From NCBI RefSeq assembly GCF_009176305.1, contig NZ_BLAJ01000001.1, forward strand, positions 124,001 through 188,000: DNA of 64,000 nucleotides, given 5' to 3'. The notes under the pieces are model-generated. The model searched no databases and had not been told where the DNA came from. It worked only from the letters and a program-made list of their open reading frames with translations. The position numbers and the translations under genes are program-made. This DNA comes from Martinezella dioscoreae (lineage in GTDB: Bacteria; Pseudomonadota; Alphaproteobacteria; Rhizobiales; Rhizobiaceae). Of the stretch, positions 24,768 through 33,848 are shown piece by piece (positions within the stretch are counted from its first letter, which is position 1; each line of letters opens with the position of its first letter).

Positions 24768-25583
24768 TCAGATATTCTGATCCATCGTCTCGGCCGGGAT
24801 CTCGTCGGCGCGATGGATACGGACAACTACAGCCGGTACGCCTGCGACCGTGCAATGCGGCGGTACGGGTTTGACGACGACGCTGCCAGCGGCAACCTTG
24901 CTGAAGGCGCCTACCTCGATATTGCCGAGGATCTTGGCGCCGGCGCCGATCATCACGCCGTGGCGGATCTTCGGATGACGATCGCCGCTCTCCTTGCCGG
25001 TGCCGCCGAGCGTCGCATTCTGGAGGATGGACACTTCATCCTCGATAACGGCGGTTTCGCCGATGACGATGCCGGAGCCGTGGTCGAGCATGATCGACGT
25101 GCCGATCTTCGCAGCCGGATGGATATCCGGGCCGAAGACGAGAGAAACGAGATTGGAGAGCCAGCTGGCGATTTCCTTGCGGCCTTCCGCCCAGAGCGCA
25201 TGAGCGATGCGGTGCGTCTGCAGGGCATGGAAGCCCTTCAGGTTCAGCAATGCGTGCAGGTAGGTCGTGCAGGCGGGGTCGCGGGTTCGCACCGCGACAA
25301 GATCCGCTTCCGTTGCCTGCAGGATGACGGGATATCGCTTGAGTACATCGGACAGCAGCGAAAGCATGTCACCATGCTCGATCCTGACGACGCAGAGCCG
25401 GGCGGCGAGAATGTTGGCAAGGCTTTCGGCATTGGAGTTTCCGTCAAGCAACTGCGCTCGCAGCAGCGACGCAAGCGTCGGCTCGCGCGCCGCCAGTTCC
25501 GCGGCTTCGCAACGGATCACGTCCCAGACATTTTCGGCTGGGGCAGGCGCATTTCCGGCGATTGCCGTTCCTGACTGAGGCAT
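24768..25583 (-). CDS. cysE: Serine O-acetyltransferase
   Basis: A 271-residue CysE enzyme, making O-acetylserine from serine and acetyl-CoA, the committed step of cysteine synthesis. An N-terminal helical domain (about residues 15-140) is followed by the left-handed beta-helix of hexapeptide repeats, for example HPAAKIGTSIMLDHGSGIVI, with the catalytic H-D-H region, and IGAGAKILGNIEVGAFSKVA. ATG 25583 is a normal start (MPQSGTAIAG). The open frame continues upstream but only antisense to the WD40 gene. The C-terminal ending MDQNI matches the short tail with an isoleucine end that binds and inhibits in the cysteine synthase complex (family knowledge). Confidence 0.95.
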   Translation of the reverse strand: MPQSGTAIAGNAPAPAENVWDVIRCEAAELAAREPTLASLLRAQLLDGNSNAESLANILAARLCVVRIEHGDMLSLLSDVLKRYPVILQATEADLVAVRTRDPACTTYLHALLNLKGFHALQTHRIAHALWAEGRKEIASWLSNLVSLVFGPDIHPAAKIGTSIMLDHGSGIVIGETAVIEDEVSILQNATLGGTGKESGDRHPKIRHGVMIGAGAKILGNIEVGAFSKVAAGSVVVKPVPPHCTVAGVPAVVVRIHRADEIPAETMDQNI

Positions 25584-25660
25584 GATCCCGTCTCTCTGTA
25601 TCTCATTGTTTTCACGCAATTCCGGACGGAAAACCGCTGCGCACTTTTCCTGGAATTGCT

Positions 25661-26650
25661 TTAACCGGAAATGTCCACAACGCCGCAGTCGCCGGCTTCG
25701 GAGGCGAAGGCGAGCAGCTTGCCGGACTTGCTCCAGCTCATCGATGTGATCGCACCCTTGCCGGGCCGGCGCAAGAGCGCTTCCTTGGCGTCGCCGATGC
25801 GAACCGCAAGGATCATACCATCGATGAAGCCGATGGCGAGAATATCCTCGGCGGGATGAAATTTCACGGAAGTCGCCATGATGTTCGCGCGCGTGCCGAG
25901 CTCGAGCGGCGCCTTGCCCATCGGGCCGTCCTTGCCCTGGAAGGGCCAGACGATCGCGGCCGGTGCGCCGGAGGAGGCAAGCCACTTGCCCTTGTTGGAC
26001 CAGGAGAGCGACTTCACCTTGGCGGGATAGCCCGTCATGCGCATATGGCGGGCTTCGGCGCCGGGCTTCGTGTCCATCTTCCAGCCGTGCAGGGCGTTTT
26101 CCTGCATGGTGGTGACGATGAACTGGCCATCCGGGGAGAAGGTGACGCTCGTATGGGCACCCTTCCATTCCAGGTTGATCGGCTGCGCGCTCATGCCCAC
26201 CCAGTGCAGGGATACGCCATTATAGCGGGCAACCGCGATGCGCAGGCCCTTTGGTGCAAAGGCAATGCCTTCGACGGTGCGTTCTTCCGGAAACTCTTTC
26301 GTCGTCCCATCGGAGAGCCGTACGAAGGTGCTCTTGCCATAGGAATAGGCGACGGAGCCCTGCGGGCCGGCTGCAAGCTGACTGATCCATTTGCGCGGCG
26401 CTTCGGCCAGTACCGCCGTGCTGCCGTCGGCTGCGATCCTCAGAACCTTGCCGTCCTCGCCGCCCGAAATCAGGCTTTCGCTATAGGGATCGCGGATGCA
26501 GGTCAGCATCCCCTGATGGGCTTCGGTAACCTTCTCGCCACCTTCGAGGCGGTGGATCGCGCCGGCGGCGCTGGCGAAGAAGGGGGTGTCACCTAAAAAT
26601 TCGACGGCCAGAACGTGGCCGTCGATATCAAGCGGAGCAACAGTCGGCAT
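25661..26650 (-). CDS. WD40 repeat protein linked to CobW-type metallochaperone
   Basis: A 329-residue beta-propeller-type protein with about seven degenerate WD40 repeats; recognisable units include SVTFSPDGQFIVTTMQENAL, SLSWSNKGKWLASSGAPAAI and SMSWSKSGKLLAFASEAGDC. There is no signal peptide. The start codon overlaps the stop codon of the CobW-type gene (ATGA), so the two proteins are translationally coupled and probably work together in metal (zinc) homeostasis. The molecular role is unknown. The propeller could be a protein interaction scaffold. Confidence 0.85.
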   Translation of the reverse strand: MPTVAPLDIDGHVLAVEFLGDTPFFASAAGAIHRLEGGEKVTEAHQGMLTCIRDPYSESLISGGEDGKVLRIAADGSTAVLAEAPRKWISQLAAGPQGSVAYSYGKSTFVRLSDGTTKEFPEERTVEGIAFAPKGLRIAVARYNGVSLHWVGMSAQPINLEWKGAHTSVTFSPDGQFIVTTMQENALHGWKMDTKPGAEARHMRMTGYPAKVKSLSWSNKGKWLASSGAPAAIVWPFQGKDGPMGKAPLELGTRANIMATSVKFHPAEDILAIGFIDGMILAVRIGDAKEALLRRPGKGAITSMSWSKSGKLLAFASEAGDCGVVDISG

Positions 26651-27753
26651 CAGGCAGACGCCTCACACGCCTTGAAGCTGGCTTCCAGCTTTTCGCGGTC
26701 GAGCTCGCGGCCGATGAAGACGAGGCGACTTTCATGCTTCTCGCCGTCCTTCCAGGGGCGCTGATGATCGCCTTCGATGATCATGTGCACACCCTGAACG
26801 ACGTAGCGCTCCGGATCGTCCTTGAAAGCGATGATCCCCTTGAGGCGCAGGATATTCGGGCCTTGCGTCTGCGTGACCTTCTGGATCCAGGGGAAGAAGC
26901 GCTCCGGGTTCATCTCGCCGCCACGCAGCGAAACCGACTGCACGGTGACGTCGTGGATCGGCGACAGGCCGTGGTGATGATGGTCGTGATCGTGGTGGTG
27001 ATGATCATGATCGTGGTCATGGTGGTGGTGATCGTGATCATGGTCGTGATGGTGATGATCGCAATCCGGGCCGCAGACGTGATCCTCGTGGCCATGCTCG
27101 AGGAAATGCGGATCGTTTTCCAGCGCGCGTTCCAGATTGAAGGCGCCCTGGTTCAGCACCCGGGCGAGCTCCACGCCGGAGCGGGTCGTCTTGTAGACGC
27201 GGGCAGCCGGGTTGATGGCGCGGACGATGTCCTCGATCTGTGCGAGCTCTTCCGGAGAGACGAGATCGGACTTGTTGATGACGACGACGTCGGCAAAGGC
27301 GATCTGATCTTCAGCCTCGCGGCTGTCCTTCAGGCGCAGCGGCAGATGCTTGGCGTCGACGAGCGCTACGACGGCGTCGAGTTCCGTCTTAGCGCGGACG
27401 TCGTCGTCCATGAAAAAGGTCTGGGCGACCGGAACCGGATCGGCAAGGCCTGTCGTTTCGACGATGATGCCGTCGAAGCGGCCGGGGCGGCGCATCAGGC
27501 CTTCGACGACGCGGATGAGGTCGCCGCGCACTGTGCAGCAAACGCAGCCATTGTTCATTTCGTAGATTTCTTCGTCCGACTCGACGATGAGATCATTGTC
27601 GATGCCGATCTCGCCGAATTCGTTGACGATGACGGCGTATTTCTTGCCGTGGTTTTCCGAAAGGATGCGGTTGAGCAGCGTCGTCTTGCCGGCACCGAGA
27701 TAGCCGGTGAGAACGGTGACGGGAACGGGCTTTTGCGTGGCTGTTTCGGTCAT
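26650..27753 (-). CDS. CobW/COG0523 GTPase metallochaperone with His-rich loop
   Basis: A 367-residue G3E-family P-loop GTPase of the COG0523 group. The Walker A motif is TGYLGAGKTTLLNRIL at the N-terminus, the metal-binding C-x-C-C motif is NNGCVCCTVRGDL, and the guanine-recognition NKSD is VVINKSDLV. Between the GTPase and the CobW C-terminal domain lies a loop of dozens of His/Asp residues, a likely zinc reservoir. ATG 27753 is chosen over 27795 because the GTPase fold starts directly after it. A Zur-like site about 93 bases upstream suggests induction under zinc limitation (inference). It is coupled to a WD40 gene. Confidence 0.92.
   Translation of the reverse strand: MTETATQKPVPVTVLTGYLGAGKTTLLNRILSENHGKKYAVIVNEFGEIGIDNDLIVESDEEIYEMNNGCVCCTVRGDLIRVVEGLMRRPGRFDGIIVETTGLADPVPVAQTFFMDDDVRAKTELDAVVALVDAKHLPLRLKDSREAEDQIAFADVVVINKSDLVSPEELAQIEDIVRAINPAARVYKTTRSGVELARVLNQGAFNLERALENDPHFLEHGHEDHVCGPDCDHHHHDHDHDHHHHDHDHDHHHHDHDHHHHGLSPIHDVTVQSVSLRGGEMNPERFFPWIQKVTQTQGPNILRLKGIIAFKDDPERYVVQGVHMIIEGDHQRPWKDGEKHESRLVFIGRELDREKLEASFKACEASA
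26971..27060 (-). repeat. Simple repeat encoding His/Asp-rich metal-binding loop
   Basis: About 90 bases of alternating CAT/CAC and GAT/GAC codons inside the CobW-type gene, encoding repeated HDHD and HHHH runs. The tract is internally repetitive and may vary in length between strains by slippage. It is protein coding, not an intergenic repeat. Confidence 0.9.
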
Positions 27754-27845
27754 GGGAGCCTCGAAATATGGAAGGTTGCCCCGGGGAGCAGACATTGGTC
27801 GGGTTCCATATAAGGAGTTGGCGACGCCAGTTCAAAGGCTTTTAT

Positions 27846-27862
27846 ATGTTATAAGATCACAT
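27846..27862. promoter_or_regulatory. Zur-box-like palindrome upstream of CobW-type gene
   Basis: The sequence ATGTTATAAGATCACAT is a 7-3-7 inverted repeat with one arm mismatch. It differs at two positions from the alphaproteobacterial Zur consensus as I recall it (ATGTTATAnTATAACAT). It lies about 93 bases upstream of the CobW-type start. Zinc-limitation control would fit a His-rich zinc chaperone. Zur itself is not in the window. Confidence 0.5.
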
Positions 27863-27893
27863 TGGGTTGCGGGCAGGCGGATTGACCCTGCGC

Positions 27894-28685
27894 TTAAGTC
27901 AGGGTCGTCGCATCGAATTTATTGATATCCTCAAGCAGTTCGACGAGACCTTTGACGGCATGCGCAATCAATCGCTCCCCTTTTTCCGCCGTGGCCACGG
28001 CCGCGTTGCCGACCACACCCTGGCTGCTCAGATCGGCCATTTTCCAGCCGAAGGCGTGAGGTCCATAGGCGCGCAGATGCTTGAAGCCCTTGATGAACTC
28101 TGATTGCCGTGACGGGAAGTTTGCCGCCTTCGATATGTCAACCTTTTCCGGATGGAGGGCAAGCATGACCGATGTCTCGATATCGCCGCCGTGAATGTCG
28201 ATGGCTTTGTCATCCGGCGCAATCAGCCCATCCGGCATGCCGAAACGCGTCCAGCTGGTGGCGACCGCCAGCATGTCGAAGCGCACGCGCGCTTCCGTTG
28301 CGACGATGGTCATCAGCGGCGAGTTGCCGCCATGAGCATTCAGCATGACGAATTTGCGGATGCCGAGATTGTTCATCTGCTCAGCAATGCCGAGCCAGCG
28401 CCGAACAGCTTCGTCGAAGGTCAATGTCTTTGTGCCGGCGACATCCATATGTTCGATGGAATAGCCAACCGGCTCGACGGGCAGGAAGGTGACGGGTAGA
28501 TTTGCCGGCAAGGCAACCTTGAGGCGTGAGACGATTCCGTCGGCGATGAGTGCGTCGGTTTCGAATGGCAAATGCGGGCCGTGTTGCTCATAGGCGCCAA
28601 GTGGCAGCACCGCGATCCATTTTGTTCGCTCTTCGGGTGTCAATGTTTCATCATTGTCATCGAAACATGGCAAAGGATGCACCAT
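27894..28685 (-). CDS. Creatininase family amidohydrolase
   Basis: A 263-residue creatininase/formamide-hydrolase-type metalloenzyme. The family's metal ligands are in place: E33, H35 and D44 in AYEQHGPHLPFETD, then NAHGGNSPLM and DIHGGDIETSVML with the later His/Glu ligands. The family covers creatinine amidohydrolase and the amidase step of riboflavin/F420 or mycofactocin-type maturation, so the substrate cannot be named. ATG 28685 is the first start and begins the conserved fold. It is transcribed toward the CobW-type gene with 140 bases between. It is divergent from a MarR gene. Confidence 0.87.
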   Translation of the reverse strand: MVHPLPCFDDNDETLTPEERTKWIAVLPLGAYEQHGPHLPFETDALIADGIVSRLKVALPANLPVTFLPVEPVGYSIEHMDVAGTKTLTFDEAVRRWLGIAEQMNNLGIRKFVMLNAHGGNSPLMTIVATEARVRFDMLAVATSWTRFGMPDGLIAPDDKAIDIHGGDIETSVMLALHPEKVDISKAANFPSRQSEFIKGFKHLRAYGPHAFGWKMADLSSQGVVGNAAVATAEKGERLIAHAVKGLVELLEDINKFDATTLT

Positions 28686-28771
28686 CTGAGGGTGTGCCTC
28701 TTGTTTATGTCAGTAACCTGCGCAATGTCATAGCGTGATGACTTCGCGGCGAAAAGGTCAACGGAATCACG

Positions 28772-29284
28772 ATGGGCAAAAAGAACAAGGTCGGGAAGAA
28801 AAGTAAGTCAGGTAAGAAGAAGGATCACCGAGACTACACGCTTGCCGATCTGTCGCCGGCATTGACGCAGGCGGCGCGGTCCATGCGCACGGTGATGACG
28901 CGCAGCCTGACGGCGAGCGGCCTCTACGCCGGGCAGGACGGTGTCATTCTTGCGCTTGCGGCAAGCGATGGTCTTCCGGCCGGTACGCTGGCGCAAAAGC
29001 TCGGTGTCAAGGCGCCGACGATGACGCGCACGATCGGCCGCATGGAGGCGCAAGGCTTCGTCGAACGGCGGCCAGATGCGGACGATGCCCGTCTGACCAA
29101 GGTCTATCTGACCGAAGCAGGGCGAAACAGCGTCAGCGAAATCGAAAGTTCGGCTGCCAGCTGCGATGAGCTTGCTACCCGTGGCTTCTCGGAAAAAGAT
29201 ATTCGTTCACTCGTGCGCCTGCTCAAAACGATCGAGCATAATCTCCAGGCGGCCGATGGCGACGAGGATGATGACGAATTCTGA
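28772..29284 (+). CDS. MarR family transcriptional regulator with Lys-rich N-terminus
   Basis: A 170-residue MarR-type winged-helix protein. The recognition helix region is LAQKLGVKAPTMTRTIGRME, and the wing carries the usual ERRPDADDARLTKVYLTEAG. It has an unusual lysine-rich N-terminal tail (MGKKNKVGKKSKSGKKKDHR), probably a non-specific DNA contact, and an acidic C-terminal tail (GDEDDDEF). The tail could be removed by an internal start, but none is obvious, and the ATG at 28772 follows a modest AACGGAA. It is divergent from the creatininase gene and might regulate it; there is no direct evidence. Confidence 0.9.
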   Translation: MGKKNKVGKKSKSGKKKDHRDYTLADLSPALTQAARSMRTVMTRSLTASGLYAGQDGVILALAASDGLPAGTLAQKLGVKAPTMTRTIGRMEAQGFVERRPDADDARLTKVYLTEAGRNSVSEIESSAASCDELATRGFSEKDIRSLVRLLKTIEHNLQAADGDEDDDEF

Positions 29285-29315
29285 GAATCCTCAAGAATTC
29301 GTGTTGCGCGGCGTG

Positions 29316-29342
29316 ATTAAAGCTTTTAATTAAAGATTTTAA
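29316..29342. promoter_or_regulatory. Tandem operator-like repeats upstream of the LacI gene
   Basis: Two head-to-tail 14-mers, ATTAAAGCTTTTAA (29316-29329) and ATTAAAGATTTTAA (29329-29342), share one base and differ at one position; the first contains the perfect palindrome AAAGCTTT. They lie 60-86 bases upstream of the LacI GTG start. A promoter would be expected there, so autoregulation by the LacI protein is plausible (inference). The tract is unusually AT-rich for this genome. Confidence 0.45.
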
Positions 29343-29401
29343 ATTCCGGAATCGTAAAACGAACGGGATATGTTACGGTTGCGTTTCACGGGAGGGCGCG
29401 C

Positions 29402-30421
29402 GTGGCGCAAAAGATAAAGCTTTCTACGATTGCGGAAACGCTGGGTATTTCAACGGCAACGGTATCTCTGGCCTTACGCGACAGCCCATTGGTTGCGGTC
29501 AACACGCGCGAGAAGATCAAGGATCAGGCCCGCGCGTTGGGCTATATCTACAATCGCCGTGCGGCGAGTCTCAGGACATCGCGATCGGGCATCATCGGTG
29601 TCGTTGTTCATGACATCATGAACCCTTTCTATGGAGAAATCCTGAAGGCAATCGAAAGCGAGCTCGATCGCAGCCGTCACACCTTCATCCTTTCCAATCA
29701 CTATGATTCGGTCGAAAAGCAGCGGACCTTCATCGAGACGCTGCTGCAGCTCGGCGGTGACGGTGTCATCATGTCGCCGGCGATAGGAACGCCGCCGGAG
29801 GATTTCGAGCTGGCGGAAGAAAACGGCATGCCGGCCATTCTGGTGGCACGACAGATCGAAGCGCTGGATCTGCCGACCTTTCGTGGCGACGACAGTTACG
29901 GCATCTCGCTTGCAACCAACCATCTGATCAGCCTTGGCCACCGCTCCATTGCCATGATCGGGGGCACCGATCAGACCTCGACGGGGCGCGACCGTTACCA
30001 GGGCTATGTGAATGCGCTGCGCAAGGCAGGCATCGAGGTCGACCCCAATCTGCGCATTCCCGGCGCCCGTTCCAAGCAAGGCGGCTTCGAGGCGGCGGTG
30101 CATTTCCTGTCGTTGCCGCAGAAGCCGACAGCCGCCGTCTGCTGGAACGATCTGGTCGCCATCGGTCTCATGAACGGCATTTCACGCGCCGGCCTCGTCC
30201 CGGGGCGGGACATTTCCGTCACCGGCTATGACGATCTGGAGGAGGCGGCGATCGCAACGCCGGCGCTGACCACCGTCTGGAACGGTCAGGCCGAGGTCGG
30301 AAGGCTTGCAGCGCGCGCGCTTTTGGATAGGCTGGCGGGAAGCCATGAGCCGGACGGTATTCATCTGATCAAGCCGGAAATGCGCATCCGCCAATCGACG
30401 GCGCCTTATAAAGCTCGCTAG
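29402..30421 (+). CDS. LacI family transcriptional regulator
   Basis: A 339-residue LacI/GalR repressor. The helix-turn-helix at residues 4-25 reads KLSTIAETLGISTATVSLAL, and the hinge helix follows (LGYIYNRRAASLRT). The periplasmic-binding-like effector domain spans about 60-335 (GIIGVVVHDIMNPFYGEILK; PTAAVCWNDLVAIGLMNG; ISVTGYDDLEEA). The start is GTG at 29402, with GGGAGGG upstream. A D-2-hydroxyacid dehydrogenase gene follows after 41 bases in the same direction, so the two are probably one unit, with the regulator sensing a related sugar acid (inference). Confidence 0.95.
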   Translation: MAQKIKLSTIAETLGISTATVSLALRDSPLVAVNTREKIKDQARALGYIYNRRAASLRTSRSGIIGVVVHDIMNPFYGEILKAIESELDRSRHTFILSNHYDSVEKQRTFIETLLQLGGDGVIMSPAIGTPPEDFELAEENGMPAILVARQIEALDLPTFRGDDSYGISLATNHLISLGHRSIAMIGGTDQTSTGRDRYQGYVNALRKAGIEVDPNLRIPGARSKQGGFEAAVHFLSLPQKPTAAVCWNDLVAIGLMNGISRAGLVPGRDISVTGYDDLEEAAIATPALTTVWNGQAEVGRLAARALLDRLAGSHEPDGIHLIKPEMRIRQSTAPYKAR

Positions 30422-30462
30422 CAGCGGTTCGGCGCCGAACTGTCTCTCAAGAGGAAAGATCC

Positions 30463-31431
30463 ATGTCCGATAATCGCATCGCCGTCCTCGTTCCGGGGAA
30501 GATACACCCGCGTGTCCTTGAAAGGCTCGGGAAGCAGTTCGATATCGTTTCCGTCGAACGCGATGGCGGTCCGAAGGTCGATGCGGAAACCGCAGCCCGC
30601 ATCCGCGGCGTTGCCGTTGCAGGCAGCTTCAATGCGAGCTGGATCAATGCCTTTCCGAATGTCGAAATCATTGCCAATTTCGGCGTCGGCTATGATGGCG
30701 TCGACGTCAAGCACGCAGCCTCCAAGGGCATCGTCGTCACCAACACGCCTGATGTCCTGAATGATGAGGTCGCCGATACTGCGATCGCCCTGCTGTTGAA
30801 CACGCTGCGGCAATTTCCGAAGGCGGAGACTTGGCTGCGCGAGGGGCGCTGGGTCAAGGAAGGGGCTTTTCCGCTCTCGCCCTTTTCGATGAAGGGACGC
30901 CGCATCGGCATCAACGGTCTCGGTCGCATCGGCCTGGAAATCGCGAGAAGGCTGGAGCCGTTCAAGGTGAAGATCGGCTATCACACCCGCACGCCGCGTG
31001 ATTCGCTGCCCTATGACTACTATCCGACGCTGAAGGAGATGGCGCAGTCGGTGGATACGCTGATTTCCATCGTGCCGAAGACGCCCGAGACGCACAAAGT
31101 CATTAACGCCGAGATCCTGTCGGCGCTCGGGCCGCAGGGCGTGTTCATCAATGTCGGCCGCGGCTGGTCCGTCGATGATGATGCGCTGATAACAGCCCTC
31201 GGCAACGGTACGCTGGGCGCTGCCGGCCTGGATGTCTTCTACGACGAACCGAATGTCCCGGCCGGATATCTCTCGCTGCCGAATGTTTCCCTGCTACCGC
31301 ATGTGGCCTCGGCCTCGGCGCCGACGCGCGATGCCATGGCCGATCTCGTCGTCGACAATATCATCGAATGGTTCGCCAAGGGTGAGCCTATGACGCCGGT
31401 GCCGGAAACCCCGGTTAAGCCGCGCGGCTGA
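30463..31431 (+). CDS. D-2-hydroxyacid dehydrogenase (glyoxylate/hydroxypyruvate reductase-like)
   Basis: A 322-residue NAD(P)-dependent D-isomer-specific 2-hydroxyacid dehydrogenase. The nucleotide loop is GRRIGINGLGRIGLEIARRL. The catalytic arginine lies in INVGRGWSVDD, the glutamate in DVFYDEPNVP, and the histidine in LLPHVASAS, the usual R-E-H set. A gluconate/glyoxylate/hydroxypyruvate-type reductase is likely. It lies behind the LacI gene. The stop codon (31429-31431) is immediately followed by the stop codon of the convergent hydrolase, giving the palindrome TGATCA. Confidence 0.93.
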   Translation: MSDNRIAVLVPGKIHPRVLERLGKQFDIVSVERDGGPKVDAETAARIRGVAVAGSFNASWINAFPNVEIIANFGVGYDGVDVKHAASKGIVVTNTPDVLNDEVADTAIALLLNTLRQFPKAETWLREGRWVKEGAFPLSPFSMKGRRIGINGLGRIGLEIARRLEPFKVKIGYHTRTPRDSLPYDYYPTLKEMAQSVDTLISIVPKTPETHKVINAEILSALGPQGVFINVGRGWSVDDDALITALGNGTLGAAGLDVFYDEPNVPAGYLSLPNVSLLPHVASASAPTRDAMADLVVDNIIEWFAKGEPMTPVPETPVKPRG

Positions 31432-32220
31432 TCATATGGCTTTTTGCGGATACGGAGCGACCGCTGGCCGCTCCTTGCCAGCCGCATAATCGCGCACGGC
31501 ATCGCCGAAGGCGGTGAAGAGCTTCAGCGACGGCGAATCCGTTTCGGCCCAATATTCCGGATGCCATTGTACGCCGACGGCAAAGGCCTTGGCGCCGATG
31601 ACGGAAACGGCCTCGATCGTACCATCCTCGGCCAGCGCTTCCACCTGCAGTCTCGGCGCGGTATCGGCGATCGCCTGGCGATGCAGCGAATTGACACGCA
31701 CTTCACCCGGCCCGACGACGCGGGCGATGCAGGAGCCTTCCTTGACGAAGACGCTCTGGCGGATGGAATACATCGTGTCGCGATCGACATTCGGCGGCTT
31801 GCGATGGTCCCAGATGCCCGGCTGGTCCTGGATTTCGCTGGCCAGCGTGCCGCCAAGCGCGACGTTCAGTTCCTGAATGCCGCGGCAGATGGCGAGCATC
31901 GGAATGGCGCGATCGATGGCGCGGCGGATGAGCGGCAGCGAAGTCGCGTCGCGCGCCGGATCGAAAGGACCGTCGCTTTCAAGCGCTTCCTTTCCATAGA
32001 GCGATGGATGCACATTGGTTGCGGAGCCGGAAACGAGCAGCCCGTCCACCCGGTCGAGAATGGCGTCCACATCGTTGCCATCCTCAAGCGCGGGAACGAT
32101 CAGCGCCATCAACCCAGCCGCTTTGACCGCTGCGCGGACATATTGCAGCTGAACCGCATGCCAGCTGGTGCCGTCGAACTCGCGGATATCGGCGGGAATG
32201 GCAATGATCGGTCTGGGCAT
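31432..32220 (-). CDS. Gamma-glutamyl-gamma-aminobutyrate hydrolase family (PuuD-like class I glutamine amidotransferase)
   Basis: A 262-residue class I glutamine amidotransferase-like hydrolase (peptidase C26). The nucleophile is in PMLAICRGIQELNVALGG (C112), and the C-terminal histidine/glutamate pair in VGVQWHPEYWAE completes the triad. It resembles PuuD, which splits gamma-Glu-GABA into glutamate and GABA in putrescine degradation. ATG 32220 has CGGAG 9 bases upstream; a start at 32253 is possible. No other puu gene is nearby, though putrescine-forming ornithine decarboxylase is 11 kb away. Function beyond the family is inferred. Confidence 0.87.
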   Translation of the reverse strand: MPRPIIAIPADIREFDGTSWHAVQLQYVRAAVKAAGLMALIVPALEDGNDVDAILDRVDGLLVSGSATNVHPSLYGKEALESDGPFDPARDATSLPLIRRAIDRAIPMLAICRGIQELNVALGGTLASEIQDQPGIWDHRKPPNVDRDTMYSIRQSVFVKEGSCIARVVGPGEVRVNSLHRQAIADTAPRLQVEALAEDGTIEAVSVIGAKAFAVGVQWHPEYWAETDSPSLKLFTAFGDAVRDYAAGKERPAVAPYPQKAI

Positions 32221-32463
32221 GCAAGGCTCCGAAGGCAGCAGACATTTTTTCATTGGACCTCTGGACGATCATGATGTCGATCCGAGGGGGGATTTACGCC
32301 TTACGAACTTACGCGAATACGGCCCGGCCGGCAACGCGCAGAGGTTTTCGCAAGGCTTTGTTCAGGCTCGTTACGCCGATGTACAGGAATCGCCATAATG
32401 CGGTGCAAGAGCAAACTTGAAAGACCGGGTGCGGCATGGTTAGTTCCATCGCTTGCGCCGTGA

Positions 32464-33618
<1,155 letters not shown>

Positions 33619-33848
33619 TCGTATTTCATAGGTCTTTTGAGATATATTGTTTTCTTTATTAGTGATTTAAATATTATATCCGTCTCGGGGGAGGCCGGGA
33701 ATCATTGTGCCAGTGCAGTGCTGATCATGATCCAGCTTCAACTTAAGCTGCCGCTTTGACTGGAAAATCTGTCCGAATGGGCTCTGTTCGGGCAAGTAAA
33801 TTTTAAAGGGTTTCCACTAGGGTGTCCGCCGCATCAGGGGAAGTCTGA

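Noticed and set aside
24564-25574. 336-codon plus-strand frame across the cysE gene
   Set aside because: It overlaps cysE, which is certain, and starts in the repeat-rich gap.
26971-27060. CRISPR-like or tandem repeat
   Set aside because: It is the in-frame His/Asp codon tract of the CobW-type gene, without spacers or uniform repeat length.
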